The notes: generated from the letters alone by a model not told the origin. A stretch of 64,000 nt of DNA from Prosthecochloris marina (GCF_003182595.1 NZ_PDNZ01000007.1:62001-126000), one strand, 5' to 3'. Counted from the stretch's first letter, positions 38,230 through 48,287 are shown. A program made the numbers and translations.

Positions 38230-39279
38230 TCAACAGATTCTCGGCAGTTGTTCTCCCAGGGGCATTTCCAGAATACGCTTACTCCCCAGAAACGTACGGA
38301 CAATCACCATTCCAGGATGTTCATCCACCACCTCTCCTATAATCGCAGCATCGCCAGCCGATGGATACGCATGCCGTTGCATGACCCGCAATACTTTTTC
38401 AGCACTTTCCCGCGGCACTGCAACAACAACCTTACCTTCGTTTGCAACATTGAGAGGATCGATACCGAGGAGTTCACTTGCTCCTTGAACATCCGGACGA
38501 ACGGGAAGGGTTGATTCATCAAGCACAATACCTTTTCGGGAAGCCTCTGCAAGCTCGTTCAACGTAGCTGCAAGCCCTCCTCTTGTAGGATCCCTCATGG
38601 CATGAACTTCAGGTACTTCATCCAGTATTTCGGAAATCAATGCACTCAACGACCTTGTGTCACTTATGATATCCGACTGGAAAGATAGACCTTTCCGAGC
38701 GGCCATAACGGCCATTCCATGGTCCCCAAGAGTACCGGAAACAATAATACTGTCACCCGGCTTGAGATTCGTGCAGGAAATATCGATCCCATTTTTTATA
38801 ACGCCGATACCCGATGTATTGATAAATATTCCGTCACACTGCCCCTTTTCTACCACTTTTGTATCACCTGTAACAATTTGCACTCCAGCCTTGTCGGCAG
38901 CATCCGCCATACTGCTTACTACTTTTTGGAGATCTGTCAGGGGAAACCCCTCTTCAAGCACAAAACCCGCACTGAGATAAAGCGGAATCGCCCCGCCTAC
39001 GGCAAGGTCGTTGACGGTTCCGCTAACGGCAAGATCACCGATTGTGCCCCCAGGAAAAAATATCGGACTGACAACGAAAGTATCGGTGGTAAAAGCAATC
39101 TTACCAGCTCCGATTGAGAGCTTTGCCTGATCGTCCAGCGTATCAAGCGAACTGTTGCCAAAACAAGGGAGAAATACTTTCCGGGTCAGTTCACGCGAAA
39201 GAACGCCCCCTGCTCCATGAGCCATCTGAATGGTTTCATGATTGAAATGAGGTACCGGGCACTGTAATTCGATGGACAT
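38230..39279 (-). CDS. hypE: Carbamoyl dehydratase HypE (hydrogenase maturation)
   Basis: A 349-residue AIR-synthase-like ATPase. It dehydrates the carbamoyl group received from HypF on its C-terminal Cys to a thiocyanate, the source of the CN ligands of [NiFe] hydrogenases. The essential C-terminal Cys is visible (ending PRIC). Other signatures are QMAHGAGG, FTTDTFVVSPIFFPGGTIGDLAV, VTGDTKVVEKG and MRDPTRGGLA. It is the last hyp gene in the minus-strand run, 81 bases after hypD. Confidence 0.97.
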   Translation of the reverse strand: MSIELQCPVPHFNHETIQMAHGAGGVLSRELTRKVFLPCFGNSSLDTLDDQAKLSIGAGKIAFTTDTFVVSPIFFPGGTIGDLAVSGTVNDLAVGGAIPLYLSAGFVLEEGFPLTDLQKVVSSMADAADKAGVQIVTGDTKVVEKGQCDGIFINTSGIGVIKNGIDISCTNLKPGDSIIVSGTLGDHGMAVMAARKGLSFQSDIISDTRSLSALISEILDEVPEVHAMRDPTRGGLAATLNELAEASRKGIVLDESTLPVRPDVQGASELLGIDPLNVANEGKVVVAVPRESAEKVLRVMQRHAYPSAGDAAIIGEVVDEHPGMVIVRTFLGSKRILEMPLGEQLPRIC

Positions 39280-39360
39280 AAGAAGTATTGATTTGGTGAA
39301 TTATTCGATCCAGGTTCTTCGTCTGCAGCTTTTTTCCTGTCATCCTTCCAGATTCCGACG

Positions 39361-40452
39361 TTACAACACTTTTCCATGGTATTTATAATATGCTGCACAC
39401 GCCCCTTCGGCCGAAACCATAGGTGCCCCGAGAGGCTTCAAAGGCGTACACTCCTTGCCGAAAGCCTCACACCTTTCAGGCGTTATCATCCCCCGCAGCA
39501 CGTCCCCGCTCCTGCACAACGGAGATTCATCCGGCTGTATGTCAGCGACATTGAATTTCTTTTGGGTATCGAAAGGAGCAAATTCGTCACGCAGTTGCAG
39601 GCCGCTTTGCGGAATGACTCCTATGCCACGCCAATGACCGTCTGCAACGTGAAATACTTCATCGACAACCTTTTTTGCCACCGGATTCCCCTCTCGACTC
39701 ACTACCCGACCGTACTCATTATGTACACCGGACCTTCCTGATTCAAGCATTTCTATCACCCGTAATATTCCTGAAAGGATATCCACAGGTTCAAATCCTG
39801 TCGGAACAATCGGAACATGAAACTCTTCACCGATGCGTTCATACTCCTCATAACCCGTAACTGTGCAAACATGCCCTGCAGCGAGAAACCCCTGAATCAT
39901 ATTTTTCTCAGAGGAAAGTATTGCCCGCATCGCAGGAGGCACCATGAACTGGCTGACAAGTTCACTGAAATTTCGCAGATTCTCTCTTGCAGCCTGCTTT
40001 ATCGCCATTGCATTTCCGGGAGCTGTTGTCTCAAAACCTATGGCAAGAAAAAAAACTTCATGCTGCGGGTTCTCTCTCGCAATATTCAGTGCTTCAAGGG
40101 GAGAAAATACAACACGGACGTCAGCCCCTCCGCTTTTTGCCACCGAAAGAGTCTCTCTGCTTCCCGGCACGCGAAGCATGTCACCGAAACTTGCAAGAAT
40201 CACCCCAGGCTTCGATACAATCGACAATGCTCGATCGAGAATATCGAGAGGCGTAACACAAACCGGACAACCTGGCCCGTGAATCAACCGGACTCCATCC
40301 GGAAGAAGCTGATCTATACCGTTTCTGACGATGGAGTGAGTCTGCCCTCCACAGATTTCCATGATGGTCCAGGGCTTTGTCACTGTATCCTCGATTTTCT
40401 TGAGAATGTTTCGTGCCCTGTCGCTGTCCCTGTATTCGTCGATGAATTTCAT
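39361..40452 (-). CDS. hypD: Hydrogenase maturation Fe-S protein HypD
   Basis: A 363-residue scaffold that, with HypC, holds the Fe(CN)2CO unit. Conserved stretches are IMEICGGQTHSIVRNG, HGPGCPVCVTP, FFLAIGFETTAPGNA and the cluster-binding region GDVLRGMITPERCEAFGKEC. The longer frame from 40506 adds 18 non-conserved residues; MKFIDEYRD is the family start. It lies 82 bases after hypC. HypC-HypD-HypE form the cyanide-transfer complex. Confidence 0.96.
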   Translation of the reverse strand: MKFIDEYRDSDRARNILKKIEDTVTKPWTIMEICGGQTHSIVRNGIDQLLPDGVRLIHGPGCPVCVTPLDILDRALSIVSKPGVILASFGDMLRVPGSRETLSVAKSGGADVRVVFSPLEALNIARENPQHEVFFLAIGFETTAPGNAMAIKQAARENLRNFSELVSQFMVPPAMRAILSSEKNMIQGFLAAGHVCTVTGYEEYERIGEEFHVPIVPTGFEPVDILSGILRVIEMLESGRSGVHNEYGRVVSREGNPVAKKVVDEVFHVADGHWRGIGVIPQSGLQLRDEFAPFDTQKKFNVADIQPDESPLCRSGDVLRGMITPERCEAFGKECTPLKPLGAPMVSAEGACAAYYKYHGKVL

Positions 40453-40534
40453 AATTTGACATTTGATGACCCGATACCTTAACTGCCCAAGGGAACAATG
40501 AACCATCAGACAGCTTACCTATCAAGACACCCGG

Positions 40535-40762
40535 CTATTTACGTAACAGCTCGTCCCAAAGTCTGAGGCTTTCGGCAGCTTCCTGTTCATCGATTATCTT
40601 CAAAGCAAATCCAGCATGGACGATAGTATACTGCCCGATCCGAATCTCGGGCACATACTCGAGACACGCTTTAATCAGAGAACCGTTGACATCGACAGTT
40701 CCCATTTTCAATCCGTTTTCATCGCTTATCGCAACAACTTTACCTGGTATAGCCAAACACAT
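40535..40762 (-). CDS. hypC: Hydrogenase maturation chaperone HypC
   Basis: A 75-residue HypC/HupF protein starting with the signature MCLAIPGKV. Its Cys2 coordinates the iron carried with HypD and contacts the hydrogenase large subunit. The C-terminal half (YTIVHAGFALKIIDEQEA) is typical. A single hypC-like gene is seen here. It is separated from hypF by 220 bases of non-coding sequence. Confidence 0.96.
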   Translation of the reverse strand: MCLAIPGKVVAISDENGLKMGTVDVNGSLIKACLEYVPEIRIGQYTIVHAGFALKIIDEQEAAESLRLWDELLRK

Positions 40763-40982
40763 TGCTACTCTCCGGTTTATTCAGCTTGTGAATCACCAAT
40801 TCATTTTCATGCCGTCTTTTCACAGCAAAACACACAATCGTCATTTCCATTCCTATGCCGTATTCGATATCCGGCAACTATAGAGAGAACTATACACACG
40901 ATCAATGGGTTCGTGCGCCAAGCACGGAAATGACATGCAGCCTCTCTCGTCGGGATTGATGGCATTCCGATGCATCCAGCGT

Positions 40983-43283
40983 TCACACGACCCCTTTATA
41001 CTTGCCCTTGAGGTACTCCCTGCCGATCACCGCCTGTCCGAGAGAAATACCTCCATCATTACAAGGCACCAGAGCATGGGCAAGAACTGTATAACCTTTT
41101 TTCTCGAGTTTTGAAACAAGAGCTTCGAAAAGCACTATGTTCTGAAAAACTCCTCCACTGAGCGCCACCTTGCGAATTCCTGAAAAAGCTGCGGCTTTCT
41201 CTATGACAGTGCACAACAAAGCGACAAGTGTAGCATGAAAATTTCTGCTGATGGAAGAAACGCTCCTGCCTGTACGAACATCATCGACAACGCCGTGAAT
41301 CACAGGTGAAAGCGAAATAATCCATCTGTCGTTACCAGCTGGAACCGTTTCACATGAGTAAGGCTCCCCCTCGGCTGTTCCGGCCGCTTGCATGAGCTCA
41401 ATTGCCGCTTGCCCCTCATAACTGACATCCTTCCGCAGCCCGGTTAAAGCGGCAACAGCATCGAAAAGCCGCCCACAGCTTGTTGTCAGAGGAGAATTGA
41501 TACCTTTTTCAAGTAATTGAGTGACACCTGAAGTATCCTCGTTCTTCAGAAAATCAAGCTCGGGAAGAGTGTCGAAACAACAGGAAAGGTACCCGACTGC
41601 AACCTTCCAGGGATGGGACACCGCGGCATCGCCACCGGGTAACGGAACCGGCTCAAAAGAGGCAAAACGAAAAACCTCGGCTGCGTTTCCTATCAACACT
41701 TCTCCCCCCCAGCTTGTCCCGTCGGTTCCATACCCTGCTCCATCGAGAATAACACCGATAACAGGATCATCACAGCGGTTCTCAGCCAGACAAGATGCAA
41801 GATGGGCATGATGGTGCTGCACCTGCAAGAGCGGCATATCTTTCTGCTCCCAAGCCCAGCGGGTCGATAGGTAGGACGGGTGCATATCGCAAACCCTTAA
41901 TTCAGGAGAAACTCGAAAAATATCCTGAAGGTGCTCGGTAACTTTCAGGAAATGGCTGTAAGCCTCGTAATTTTTCAGATCTCCGATATGCTGGCTCACT
42001 ATTGCATTATCCCCTTTAAGCAGGCAAACAGTATTCTTTATTTCGGCTCCCGTGGCAAAAACCGGCGGACCGCCCGCAGAAAGTAAAACCGGAGCGGGAG
42101 CATATCCTCGGCTACGTCTTATTGGCCGTATTTTTCCCGACATATGAACCGTTACGGAATCGTCGCACCTGAGATAAATCGGGCGATTGTGCATAAGATA
42201 ACCGTCGGCAATTCCGCCAAGCCGCTCGACTGCTTCGCTGTTTTCAATAACGATGGGCTCATCGGAACAATTTGCGCTGGTCATGACAAGAACCGAGGGC
42301 CCTCGTTCCATCATCAAAACATGGAGAGGCGAATACGGCAGCATGATACCCAAGCGATCGTTTCCCGGTGCAATATCATCTGAAAAACAAGCACCTTTTT
42401 TTTTCAGAAGAACAACCGGCGCTTCCGGCGAAAGAAGAGTCCGGCGCTCTTCATCATTGATTATGCAGAACCTTTCAGCAGTTTCAATATCCTTTGCCAT
42501 CAAGGCGAAAGGCTTTTCCTCCCTCCTTTTTCTTTTTCTCAGACGGCGAACAGCGGCAGCATCGAAAGCGTCCACGGCAAGATGGAATCCACCGATGCCT
42601 TTCACCGCAACGATCAGGCCTTTTCGAAGCATGTCGAGAGCAAACCCCAAAGGATCGATGCAGTCGACCGTTTTACCGTTCAGATCGAGCATGCTGAGAA
42701 CCGGCCCACAATCAGGACATGCGTTTGGTTGAGCGTGGAATCTTCTGTTCACCGGATCCCGATACTCGGCCTCACAATCAGGACACATCGTGAACTGCCT
42801 CATCGAAGTATAGGGGCGATCGTAAGGAACCTTTTCTATAATGGTATAGCGCGGCCCGCAGTTGGTGCAATTGATGAAAGGATACGCATACCTCCGGTTG
42901 GAAACGTCAAGCAGCTCTTCCCTGCAATCATCGCAAACCCCAAAATCCGGAGATACCATCGTCTGAACTGCCCCTGTGTCATCGGAGGGAACAATGAAAA
43001 AATCGCTCTCCTCTTCCAAAGCAATCTCCGCTATCTCACACGATGAAATTTTTGCAAGAGGAGGGGCTTTCTCGAAAAGTTCCCGGCTGAAAAGACCAAG
43101 CTTCTCGATACTGCTGCTTTGTACCTCTACGCAGACCCCCAAAGAAGTATTGCGTATAAAACCACTGAAGCCGGCCTCTTTCGCAAGACGGAAAACAAAG
43201 GGCCTGAACCCGACCCCCTGCACAACGCCATTGACGAAGAATCTCAGTCTTTTTTCAGCTTTGACTTCAGCCATCCTATCCAT
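40983..43283 (-). CDS. hypF: Carbamoyltransferase HypF (hydrogenase maturation)
   Basis: A 766-residue multidomain enzyme that makes carbamoyl adenylate from carbamoyl phosphate and ATP and passes the group to HypE. The N-terminal acylphosphatase-like domain has FVNGVVQGVGFRPFVFRLA. The two zinc fingers include FGVCDDCREEL, NCTNCGPRYT, TMCPDCEAEYRDP and NACPDCGP. The YrdC-like domain follows, then the Kae1-like carbamoyltransferase domain with HHHAHLASCLAEN and SGGVFQN. The start overlaps the hypB end by 40 bases; Met4 (43274) is an alternative. Confidence 0.96.
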   Translation of the reverse strand: MDRMAEVKAEKRLRFFVNGVVQGVGFRPFVFRLAKEAGFSGFIRNTSLGVCVEVQSSSIEKLGLFSRELFEKAPPLAKISSCEIAEIALEEESDFFIVPSDDTGAVQTMVSPDFGVCDDCREELLDVSNRRYAYPFINCTNCGPRYTIIEKVPYDRPYTSMRQFTMCPDCEAEYRDPVNRRFHAQPNACPDCGPVLSMLDLNGKTVDCIDPLGFALDMLRKGLIVAVKGIGGFHLAVDAFDAAAVRRLRKRKRREEKPFALMAKDIETAERFCIINDEERRTLLSPEAPVVLLKKKGACFSDDIAPGNDRLGIMLPYSPLHVLMMERGPSVLVMTSANCSDEPIVIENSEAVERLGGIADGYLMHNRPIYLRCDDSVTVHMSGKIRPIRRSRGYAPAPVLLSAGGPPVFATGAEIKNTVCLLKGDNAIVSQHIGDLKNYEAYSHFLKVTEHLQDIFRVSPELRVCDMHPSYLSTRWAWEQKDMPLLQVQHHHAHLASCLAENRCDDPVIGVILDGAGYGTDGTSWGGEVLIGNAAEVFRFASFEPVPLPGGDAAVSHPWKVAVGYLSCCFDTLPELDFLKNEDTSGVTQLLEKGINSPLTTSCGRLFDAVAALTGLRKDVSYEGQAAIELMQAAGTAEGEPYSCETVPAGNDRWIISLSPVIHGVVDDVRTGRSVSSISRNFHATLVALLCTVIEKAAAFSGIRKVALSGGVFQNIVLFEALVSKLEKKGYTVLAHALVPCNDGGISLGQAVIGREYLKGKYKGVV

Positions 43284-44032
43284 GCATCAAAACCTTCACC
43301 CGTCGCCGCGGAAAGCTCGAACCATTCAAGCTTATGGTTGACCCTCGAAGCATTTTCCCTGCATACTGCTGCATCGAAGGGAACATACGGCAGCAAATCG
43401 GTTTTGTTCAAAATACAGATATCGGCCTCGACAAACATCGTTGGATATTTCAGCGGCTTGTCATCCCCTTCCGTTACACTGATCACAACGATTTTCATTG
43501 CCTCCCCAAGATCGAACAACGCAGGACAGACGAGGTTACCGACATTCTCGATACAAAGAAGAGAGTTGTCTGCAAGATTCATCTCTTTGACCGCCCGGTT
43601 TATCATCAGCGCATCGAGATGGCACCCGGTGCCGGTATTAACCTGTAAAACGGGGATATCGAGAGCCTGAATCCGTTCGGCATCCCTCGTTGTCTGCTGA
43701 TCGCCTTCAATAACACTGATTTGACAATCCGGCTTTATGAACGGAACGGTTTTCTCGAGCAAAGAAGTTTTTCCCGAGCCTGGTGAGCTCAGAAAATTGA
43801 GCGCAAGCACATTCTTCGCCTCAAAAAACCCCCGGTTTCTTTCGGCAAGGAGATTATTCTGCAATAATACATCCTGCTCAACCATCACCTGGCGGCTATT
43901 GGCATGATCATGATTTCCGGAAACATGATGATGAGCGTGACCGTCGTCACCGACATGAACATGATATGCAGCATCGCCTGGCTTATAGATAACGGCACCA
44001 TTGCCGGATGAACATCCACAAGTATCACACAT
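43244..44032 (-). CDS. hypB: Hydrogenase nickel incorporation GTPase HypB
   Basis: A 262-residue GTPase that inserts nickel with HypA. It has the N-terminal high-affinity nickel motif MCDTCGC, a His-rich stretch (HVHVGDDGHAHHHVSGNHDH) for metal storage, Walker A in LSSPGSGKTSLL, the metal site TGTGCHLDA, and NKTDLL for guanine recognition. The His-rich region suggests nickel buffering. It lies between hypA and hypF in a single-strand run. Confidence 0.97.
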   Translation of the reverse strand: MCDTCGCSSGNGAVIYKPGDAAYHVHVGDDGHAHHHVSGNHDHANSRQVMVEQDVLLQNNLLAERNRGFFEAKNVLALNFLSSPGSGKTSLLEKTVPFIKPDCQISVIEGDQQTTRDAERIQALDIPVLQVNTGTGCHLDALMINRAVKEMNLADNSLLCIENVGNLVCPALFDLGEAMKIVVISVTEGDDKPLKYPTMFVEADICILNKTDLLPYVPFDAAVCRENASRVNHKLEWFELSAATGEGFDAWIGWLKSKLKKD

Positions 44033-44160
44033 AGGTATTATGTTAATTTAATTTATTTATCGAATCGTTGATTTACTGAATCGATGCTGCCAGGGCAACG
44101 ACATGACAGCCATCCTGACACCATTTTTCCCCCTTTGTTTTTCAGCTCTTTGTCTCAGCC

Positions 44161-44502
44161 CTACTCAAGCGTAATCGATTTGATCAACAGTTCCCTGCCG
44201 GAAATAATTCTGACATTCAAAGACCCGCAGACTTCACATTTCGCATACACATCACTGACAGGAAAACTCTTACCGCACTCCTGGCATTTTCCAACAGGCT
44301 CTATTTCATGAATTGCAAGATCGGCCCCATCGACAATAGTGTTTTTCGCAGCCGCGGAAAAACAGAATTTCAGTGATTCGGGCTGAACCCCCGAAACCCT
44401 GCCGACTTCCAGCTCGATCTCACTGACCTTTCGGGATTGTTCCTGTTCGGCTTTTGCAACTACGGCATCTATAATAGATAGCGCTATCGACATTTCATGC
44501 AT
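44161..44502 (-). CDS. hypA: Hydrogenase nickel incorporation protein HypA
   Basis: A 113-residue nickel metallochaperone. The N-terminal MHEMSIA carries the nickel-binding His2. The zinc loop has GKCQECGKSF and AKCEVCGS (two CxxC pairs). It works with HypB in nickel delivery. It is the first gene of hypA-B-F-C-D-E, with its promoter in the 311-base gap shared with the divergent pyrB. The hydrogenase structural genes themselves are not in the window. Confidence 0.96.
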   Translation of the reverse strand: MHEMSIALSIIDAVVAKAEQEQSRKVSEIELEVGRVSGVQPESLKFCFSAAAKNTIVDGADLAIHEIEPVGKCQECGKSFPVSDVYAKCEVCGSLNVRIISGRELLIKSITLE

Positions 44503-44813
44503 AGACTCTTATCATCGTTGAAAAGTAACAACAGAAAGTTCAAAATCATTTCCTCTACCCTGCAAACCGCCAACCTCTTATGTTATTCTTGCATTGAACA
44601 TGTAAAAAATTTTCCCGAAGTACCGTTATAAGAAATAAAACATAAATTTGAGCTAACGTTCAGGTTCTTTTCACTATCGATCATCGGCACGTACCCGTTC
44701 GCAGAATGCCGTTACCGGGAGTGTGAACAATTACTCAATTTAAGTTTATATTTTTTGTAAATTTGCAGAGTGTTTTCGCACGCGGCTATTGACACTTTTG
44801 GAAAAACATTGCA
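44503..44813. other. Divergent promoter region hypA/pyrB
   Basis: 311 bases without a supported gene between two outward-facing genes. The pyrB-proximal 100 bases are A/T-rich (TTTATATTTTTTGTAAAT). I see no convincing sigma-54 element for the hyp side, no pyr attenuator and no strong hairpin. Confidence 0.5.
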
Positions 44814-45758
44814 TTGAAAGACCTCACTGGATTATCCGGAATATCGGCGGGCAGAATAATTGAGATTCTCGACAAGGCCGCTGTTCATAAAGACCTGTTT
44901 CTGAATACTGAAAACGTTATACCCAGAACGCTGCAAGGCAAACGCATTGTTCTGGCATTTTTTGAAAACTCGACAAGAACAAGATTTTCTTTCGAAATAG
45001 CAGCACGCAACCTCGGAGCCGTCACCCTTAATTTCAGCGCCTCTTCAAGCAGTGTCAGCAAAGGGGAAAGTATTGTAGATACCATAAAAAACCTGGAAGC
45101 AATGCAGGTTGATGCATTTGTCATTCGTCATCCTTCTTCCGGGTCAGCCGAACAGATAAGCCGCATAACCGATAAACATGTTGTAAACGCGGGTGACGGA
45201 ATACATGAACATCCCACACAGGCACTGCTTGACATATTTACATTACGAAACTATTTCGGGTCGTTGCAAGGCGCCAAAATCATGATCCTTGGTGATATCC
45301 TGCACAGCCGCGTAGCCCGGTCGAATATTTTCGGCCTTACCACACTCGGCGCGCAAGTCGGGATCTGCAGCCCTGTATCGCTTCTTCCTGCCGATACGAA
45401 TTCTCTTGGCGTAAACGTTTTCACCTCCATAGACGATGCCATAAGGTGGGCTGATGCCGCAATTGTGCTCCGATTGCAACTGGAAAGAACAACCGGCGGC
45501 TATCTGCCATCTCTCGAAGATTACTCACTGAACTACGGTCTCACCGATGAACGGCTCGAGAAAATCCGCAAGCATATGCTTGTCCTTCACCCCGGCCCGA
45601 TCAACAGAGAGATCGAGATATCAAGCAACGTTGCTGACCGCATCCAACCACCGGGTTACTCGAAAAGTGTGCTCCTTGAACAGGTAACCAATGGAGTTGC
45701 TGTCAGAACCGCTGTCCTGGAAATGCTGCTTGGCGGAGCAACAACAAAAACACATTAA
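44814..45758 (+). CDS. pyrB: Aspartate carbamoyltransferase catalytic subunit
   Basis: A 314-residue enzyme of pyrimidine synthesis joining carbamoyl phosphate and aspartate. The carbamoyl-phosphate site is FFENSTRTRFSFE, with SSVSKGESIVDT, HEHPTQALLDIFT and the aspartate-site HPGPINREIE. It starts at TTG (44814): no upstream ATG is in frame, and MKDLTGLS matches the usual start of the family. pyrI is not adjacent. It reads toward the DUF1207 gene 21 bases further on, perhaps co-transcribed. Confidence 0.95.
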   Translation: MKDLTGLSGISAGRIIEILDKAAVHKDLFLNTENVIPRTLQGKRIVLAFFENSTRTRFSFEIAARNLGAVTLNFSASSSSVSKGESIVDTIKNLEAMQVDAFVIRHPSSGSAEQISRITDKHVVNAGDGIHEHPTQALLDIFTLRNYFGSLQGAKIMILGDILHSRVARSNIFGLTTLGAQVGICSPVSLLPADTNSLGVNVFTSIDDAIRWADAAIVLRLQLERTTGGYLPSLEDYSLNYGLTDERLEKIRKHMLVLHPGPINREIEISSNVADRIQPPGYSKSVLLEQVTNGVAVRTAVLEMLLGGATTKTH

Positions 45759-45779
45759 GCACCAAAAAATAGTACACCC

Positions 45780-46634
45780 ATGCGAAAAGTCTATGTCACG
45801 CCGATCATTTTATTGATTCTCTTTCTATCCGCTCAAACAACATTTGCCGGTCCGACATTACGGACAATGTTCACGCCCTTGCTTGCAGATCCTCTTGAAC
45901 CCCGAATTGCGGTCATGCCATGGCTCGATGACGATTTCCTTCAGCTTGACATCGGCACCTCCGCAGATCTGTACCAGAGTAAAGACAATCGTTTCGCTTT
46001 TGGCATCGACTTCGCGACATTCTCTCTCCTGGGAAGAGACGATAATTTCAAGTTTCCGGTAGATACCATCGATTACCTTTTCGGGGTAAGCTTTTCCTGG
46101 AAACACCCTTTAAAGAATGAAAACCTGCCGTTCGATGATCTCTCGGCAAGGCTCCGTATCAGCCATATCTCGGCTCACTTCGAAGACGGGCACTACGACG
46201 AAGAAGCCGATGAGTGGATAAACGAGGATGATTGCCCTTTCGGTATCCCGTTCACCTACAGCCGTGAGTTCATAAACCTCGTCCTTGCTCTCTCTTCGGA
46301 AAACTACCGGGTCTATCTCGGCTATCAATACCTATTCCATACCATACCCGACGACATCAGCCGCCATTCGCTTCAGGCGGGCCTGGAACTTTCAACCCCT
46401 GGCAACACCTACCTGGCAGCGGATTTCAAGTTGCTTCCCGAATGGGATGACGAACTCGATAAAACCGACGGATTCCATGGAACCTGGAACCTTCAGGCAG
46501 GCTGGAAACTTACCGGCCTCGGTCTTGAAAATGTCCGTATCGCATATAATTATTATAACGGACTGAGCCGTCACGGTATGTATTTTTACGACGATGAAAG
46601 TTTCAGCTCTCTCGGGTTTATTGTAGATCTATGA
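45780..46634 (+). CDS. DUF1207 family outer-membrane protein
   Basis: A 284-residue exported protein with a signal peptide (residues 1-23, cleavage at TFAG). The mature N terminus MFTPLLADPLEPRIAVM is the DUF1207 signature. Alternating hydrophobic strands with aromatic ends (YRVYLGYQYLFH, NVRIAYNYYNGL) and a final FSSLGFIVDL fit an outer-membrane beta barrel. The function is not established. It follows pyrB closely but shares no obvious role with it. Confidence 0.75.
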   Translation: MRKVYVTPIILLILFLSAQTTFAGPTLRTMFTPLLADPLEPRIAVMPWLDDDFLQLDIGTSADLYQSKDNRFAFGIDFATFSLLGRDDNFKFPVDTIDYLFGVSFSWKHPLKNENLPFDDLSARLRISHISAHFEDGHYDEEADEWINEDDCPFGIPFTYSREFINLVLALSSENYRVYLGYQYLFHTIPDDISRHSLQAGLELSTPGNTYLAADFKLLPEWDDELDKTDGFHGTWNLQAGWKLTGLGLENVRIAYNYYNGLSRHGMYFYDDESFSSLGFIVDL

Positions 46635-47002
46635 ACAATAGCTTCTCTATTTCAGATCTGCCGAAATACCGGCATAGAGACAGCACATGTTATGTTTGCA
46701 TGATGTGATATTGTTCTTTAAATTGTTAGAGTATTTTTTGTAACGTTGTAACCCCCCTGAAGTACAGCATGTCACTCCACAATTCAACATACAGGCATTC
46801 CGCTCAAAATTACTTTTGAGTACTTTTGCCGTTTATCCATACGATGGACGCTAAAAGTAACTTCTTTTTTTTATCCAATTTATGTACATTTAAAGTTTAC
46901 ATGTACATGTTCTTTCCGAAAAGCATTGTACCCTGCATAAACACGTCGGGGAAGATGCTTTTATTTTCGAAGCAACACAAAACCTAACGGAGAAAAGCAG
47001 CA
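46635..47002. other. Upstream region of the porin-like gene
   Basis: 368 bases without a supported gene. TACTTTTG occurs twice in tandem (46811-46828) and AAAAGTA (46853-46859) is its inverted partner. Inside lies a small hairpin, TCCAT (46836-46840) with ATGGA (46844-46848). A long A/T-rich stretch follows up to the porin start. The hairpin has no T-tract, so a leader structure or operator is more likely than a terminator. Confidence 0.45.
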
Positions 47003-48100
47003 ATGAAAAAACTTGTATCGCTTGTGTTTGCATTCGCGATGATGGCCACATTTGTGACCACATCCGAGGCAAGCGTCAAATTCAGCGGCGACGCAATGGT
47101 CCGCCCGAGATACGAAAGCTACGAATTCAAAGGTGATTTCAACAAACAAGCTGACGACCTCTACTGGCTTTACAGAGTTCGTTTGCATGTTGCAGCCGAT
47201 CTTGGCGAAGGCTACTATGCAAAAGCCATGCTTGCCAGCGAATCACCGGGCTGGTTCGCAGCTGTTGGAGGAAAAGGATCTTTTCCTGAAACACTCGCAG
47301 AAGACTTCGGCATCAGTCAGTTCTACTTTGGCCGTATGATGGAAAACTCTCATTACACAATGGGAAAGATGCCGTTGAACAGCCTTAACAATCCTATCTT
47401 CGACCTTGCGGTTTATCCTTTCCAGCCTCTTGAAATCCCGTACTTCCTGTACAACAACGATCGCGTTTTCGCGCTCAACTACGGTACGAAGGTCGGTCCC
47501 GGCGAACTCAACGCAACGCTCTGCGTGCTTGACAACGACATGCAGGAAGACGATGTTTTCGAAGATTCTTACGCTATTCACCTGATTTATAAAACAAACA
47601 TCGGTGATGTCACTATCGACCCGCAGATTCTTGCTGCCATAACCGATTCCGATCTCATCGGTTCTCACTCAATGTATACGCCTCTCCGGGATGTTATTGG
47701 TGTCGATCACAGAGGGGACTATGAGAACATCACTCCGTGGACGTTCGGTACCAACGTCGTTATCCCGGCCGGTGATACCAAATTCACACTGAGCGGTTTC
47801 TACACCTATGTTGACGAAGATGATATCAACTACGACGGTTACCTCTTCAGGGTCAAGGCACAACACGGTCCGGTAACAGCATGGATTGATTACAACAGCA
47901 CGGAAGACGAAAGCTATGGTCGTTCCGACGATTACGCCAACATGTTTGTCTGGGCACAGTACAACTACAAGGTTTACGAGTCCGCAATGGGCAGCTTCAC
48001 CTTGTCTCCGACTGTCCGCTACCTCTCGTCCGAATTCAACAACGATTCAATTGAATTCAACCGCCTGAGAACAGAGCTCTGGGCACAGGTCAAGTTCTAA
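47003..48100 (+). CDS. Porin-like outer-membrane beta-barrel protein
   Basis: A 365-residue exported protein with a signal peptide (MKKLVSLVFAFAMMATF..., cleavage near SEAS). The mature part consists of amphipathic strands rich in Tyr, Asp and Gly, and the last residue is Phe (LWAQVKF), the usual BAM recognition end. The barrel strands (VKFSGDAMVRPRYESYEF, LYWLYRVRLHVAADL) resemble general porins of Chlorobi. A strong terminator follows. High codon bias (many GTT/GAA/AAC) suggests abundant expression. The substrate is unknown. Confidence 0.75.
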   Translation: MKKLVSLVFAFAMMATFVTTSEASVKFSGDAMVRPRYESYEFKGDFNKQADDLYWLYRVRLHVAADLGEGYYAKAMLASESPGWFAAVGGKGSFPETLAEDFGISQFYFGRMMENSHYTMGKMPLNSLNNPIFDLAVYPFQPLEIPYFLYNNDRVFALNYGTKVGPGELNATLCVLDNDMQEDDVFEDSYAIHLIYKTNIGDVTIDPQILAAITDSDLIGSHSMYTPLRDVIGVDHRGDYENITPWTFGTNVVIPAGDTKFTLSGFYTYVDEDDINYDGYLFRVKAQHGPVTAWIDYNSTEDESYGRSDDYANMFVWAQYNYKVYESAMGSFTLSPTVRYLSSEFNNDSIEFNRLRTELWAQVKF

Positions 48101-48130
48101 GCGATCCCGATACCTCGATCGTGGATCAGT

Positions 48131-48161
48131 AAAGCCGCAGGTTTTCCTGCGGCTTTTTTTT
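48131..48161 (+). terminator. Intrinsic terminator after porin-like gene
   Basis: AAAGCCGCAGG (48131-48141) pairs with CCTGCGGCTTT (48146-48156) around TTTT, followed by a run of T. It is a textbook Rho-independent terminator 30 bases after the stop. Confidence 0.95.
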
Positions 48162-48287
48162 ATGGGACAATCGTTAACGACATGTTCTTCAGAAGGATTG
48201 TTTCTTTCATTAAATTATTATGCTTCTTAAATTGTTGTGCTTCTTTTTTTTAAGACGCTTTTCAGTCAACCTTAAACCATTGATGTC

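Noticed and set aside
39787..39803. tRNA T-loop-like GGTTCAAATCC
   Set aside because: It is inside hypD coding sequence and no acceptor or anticodon arms pair around it.
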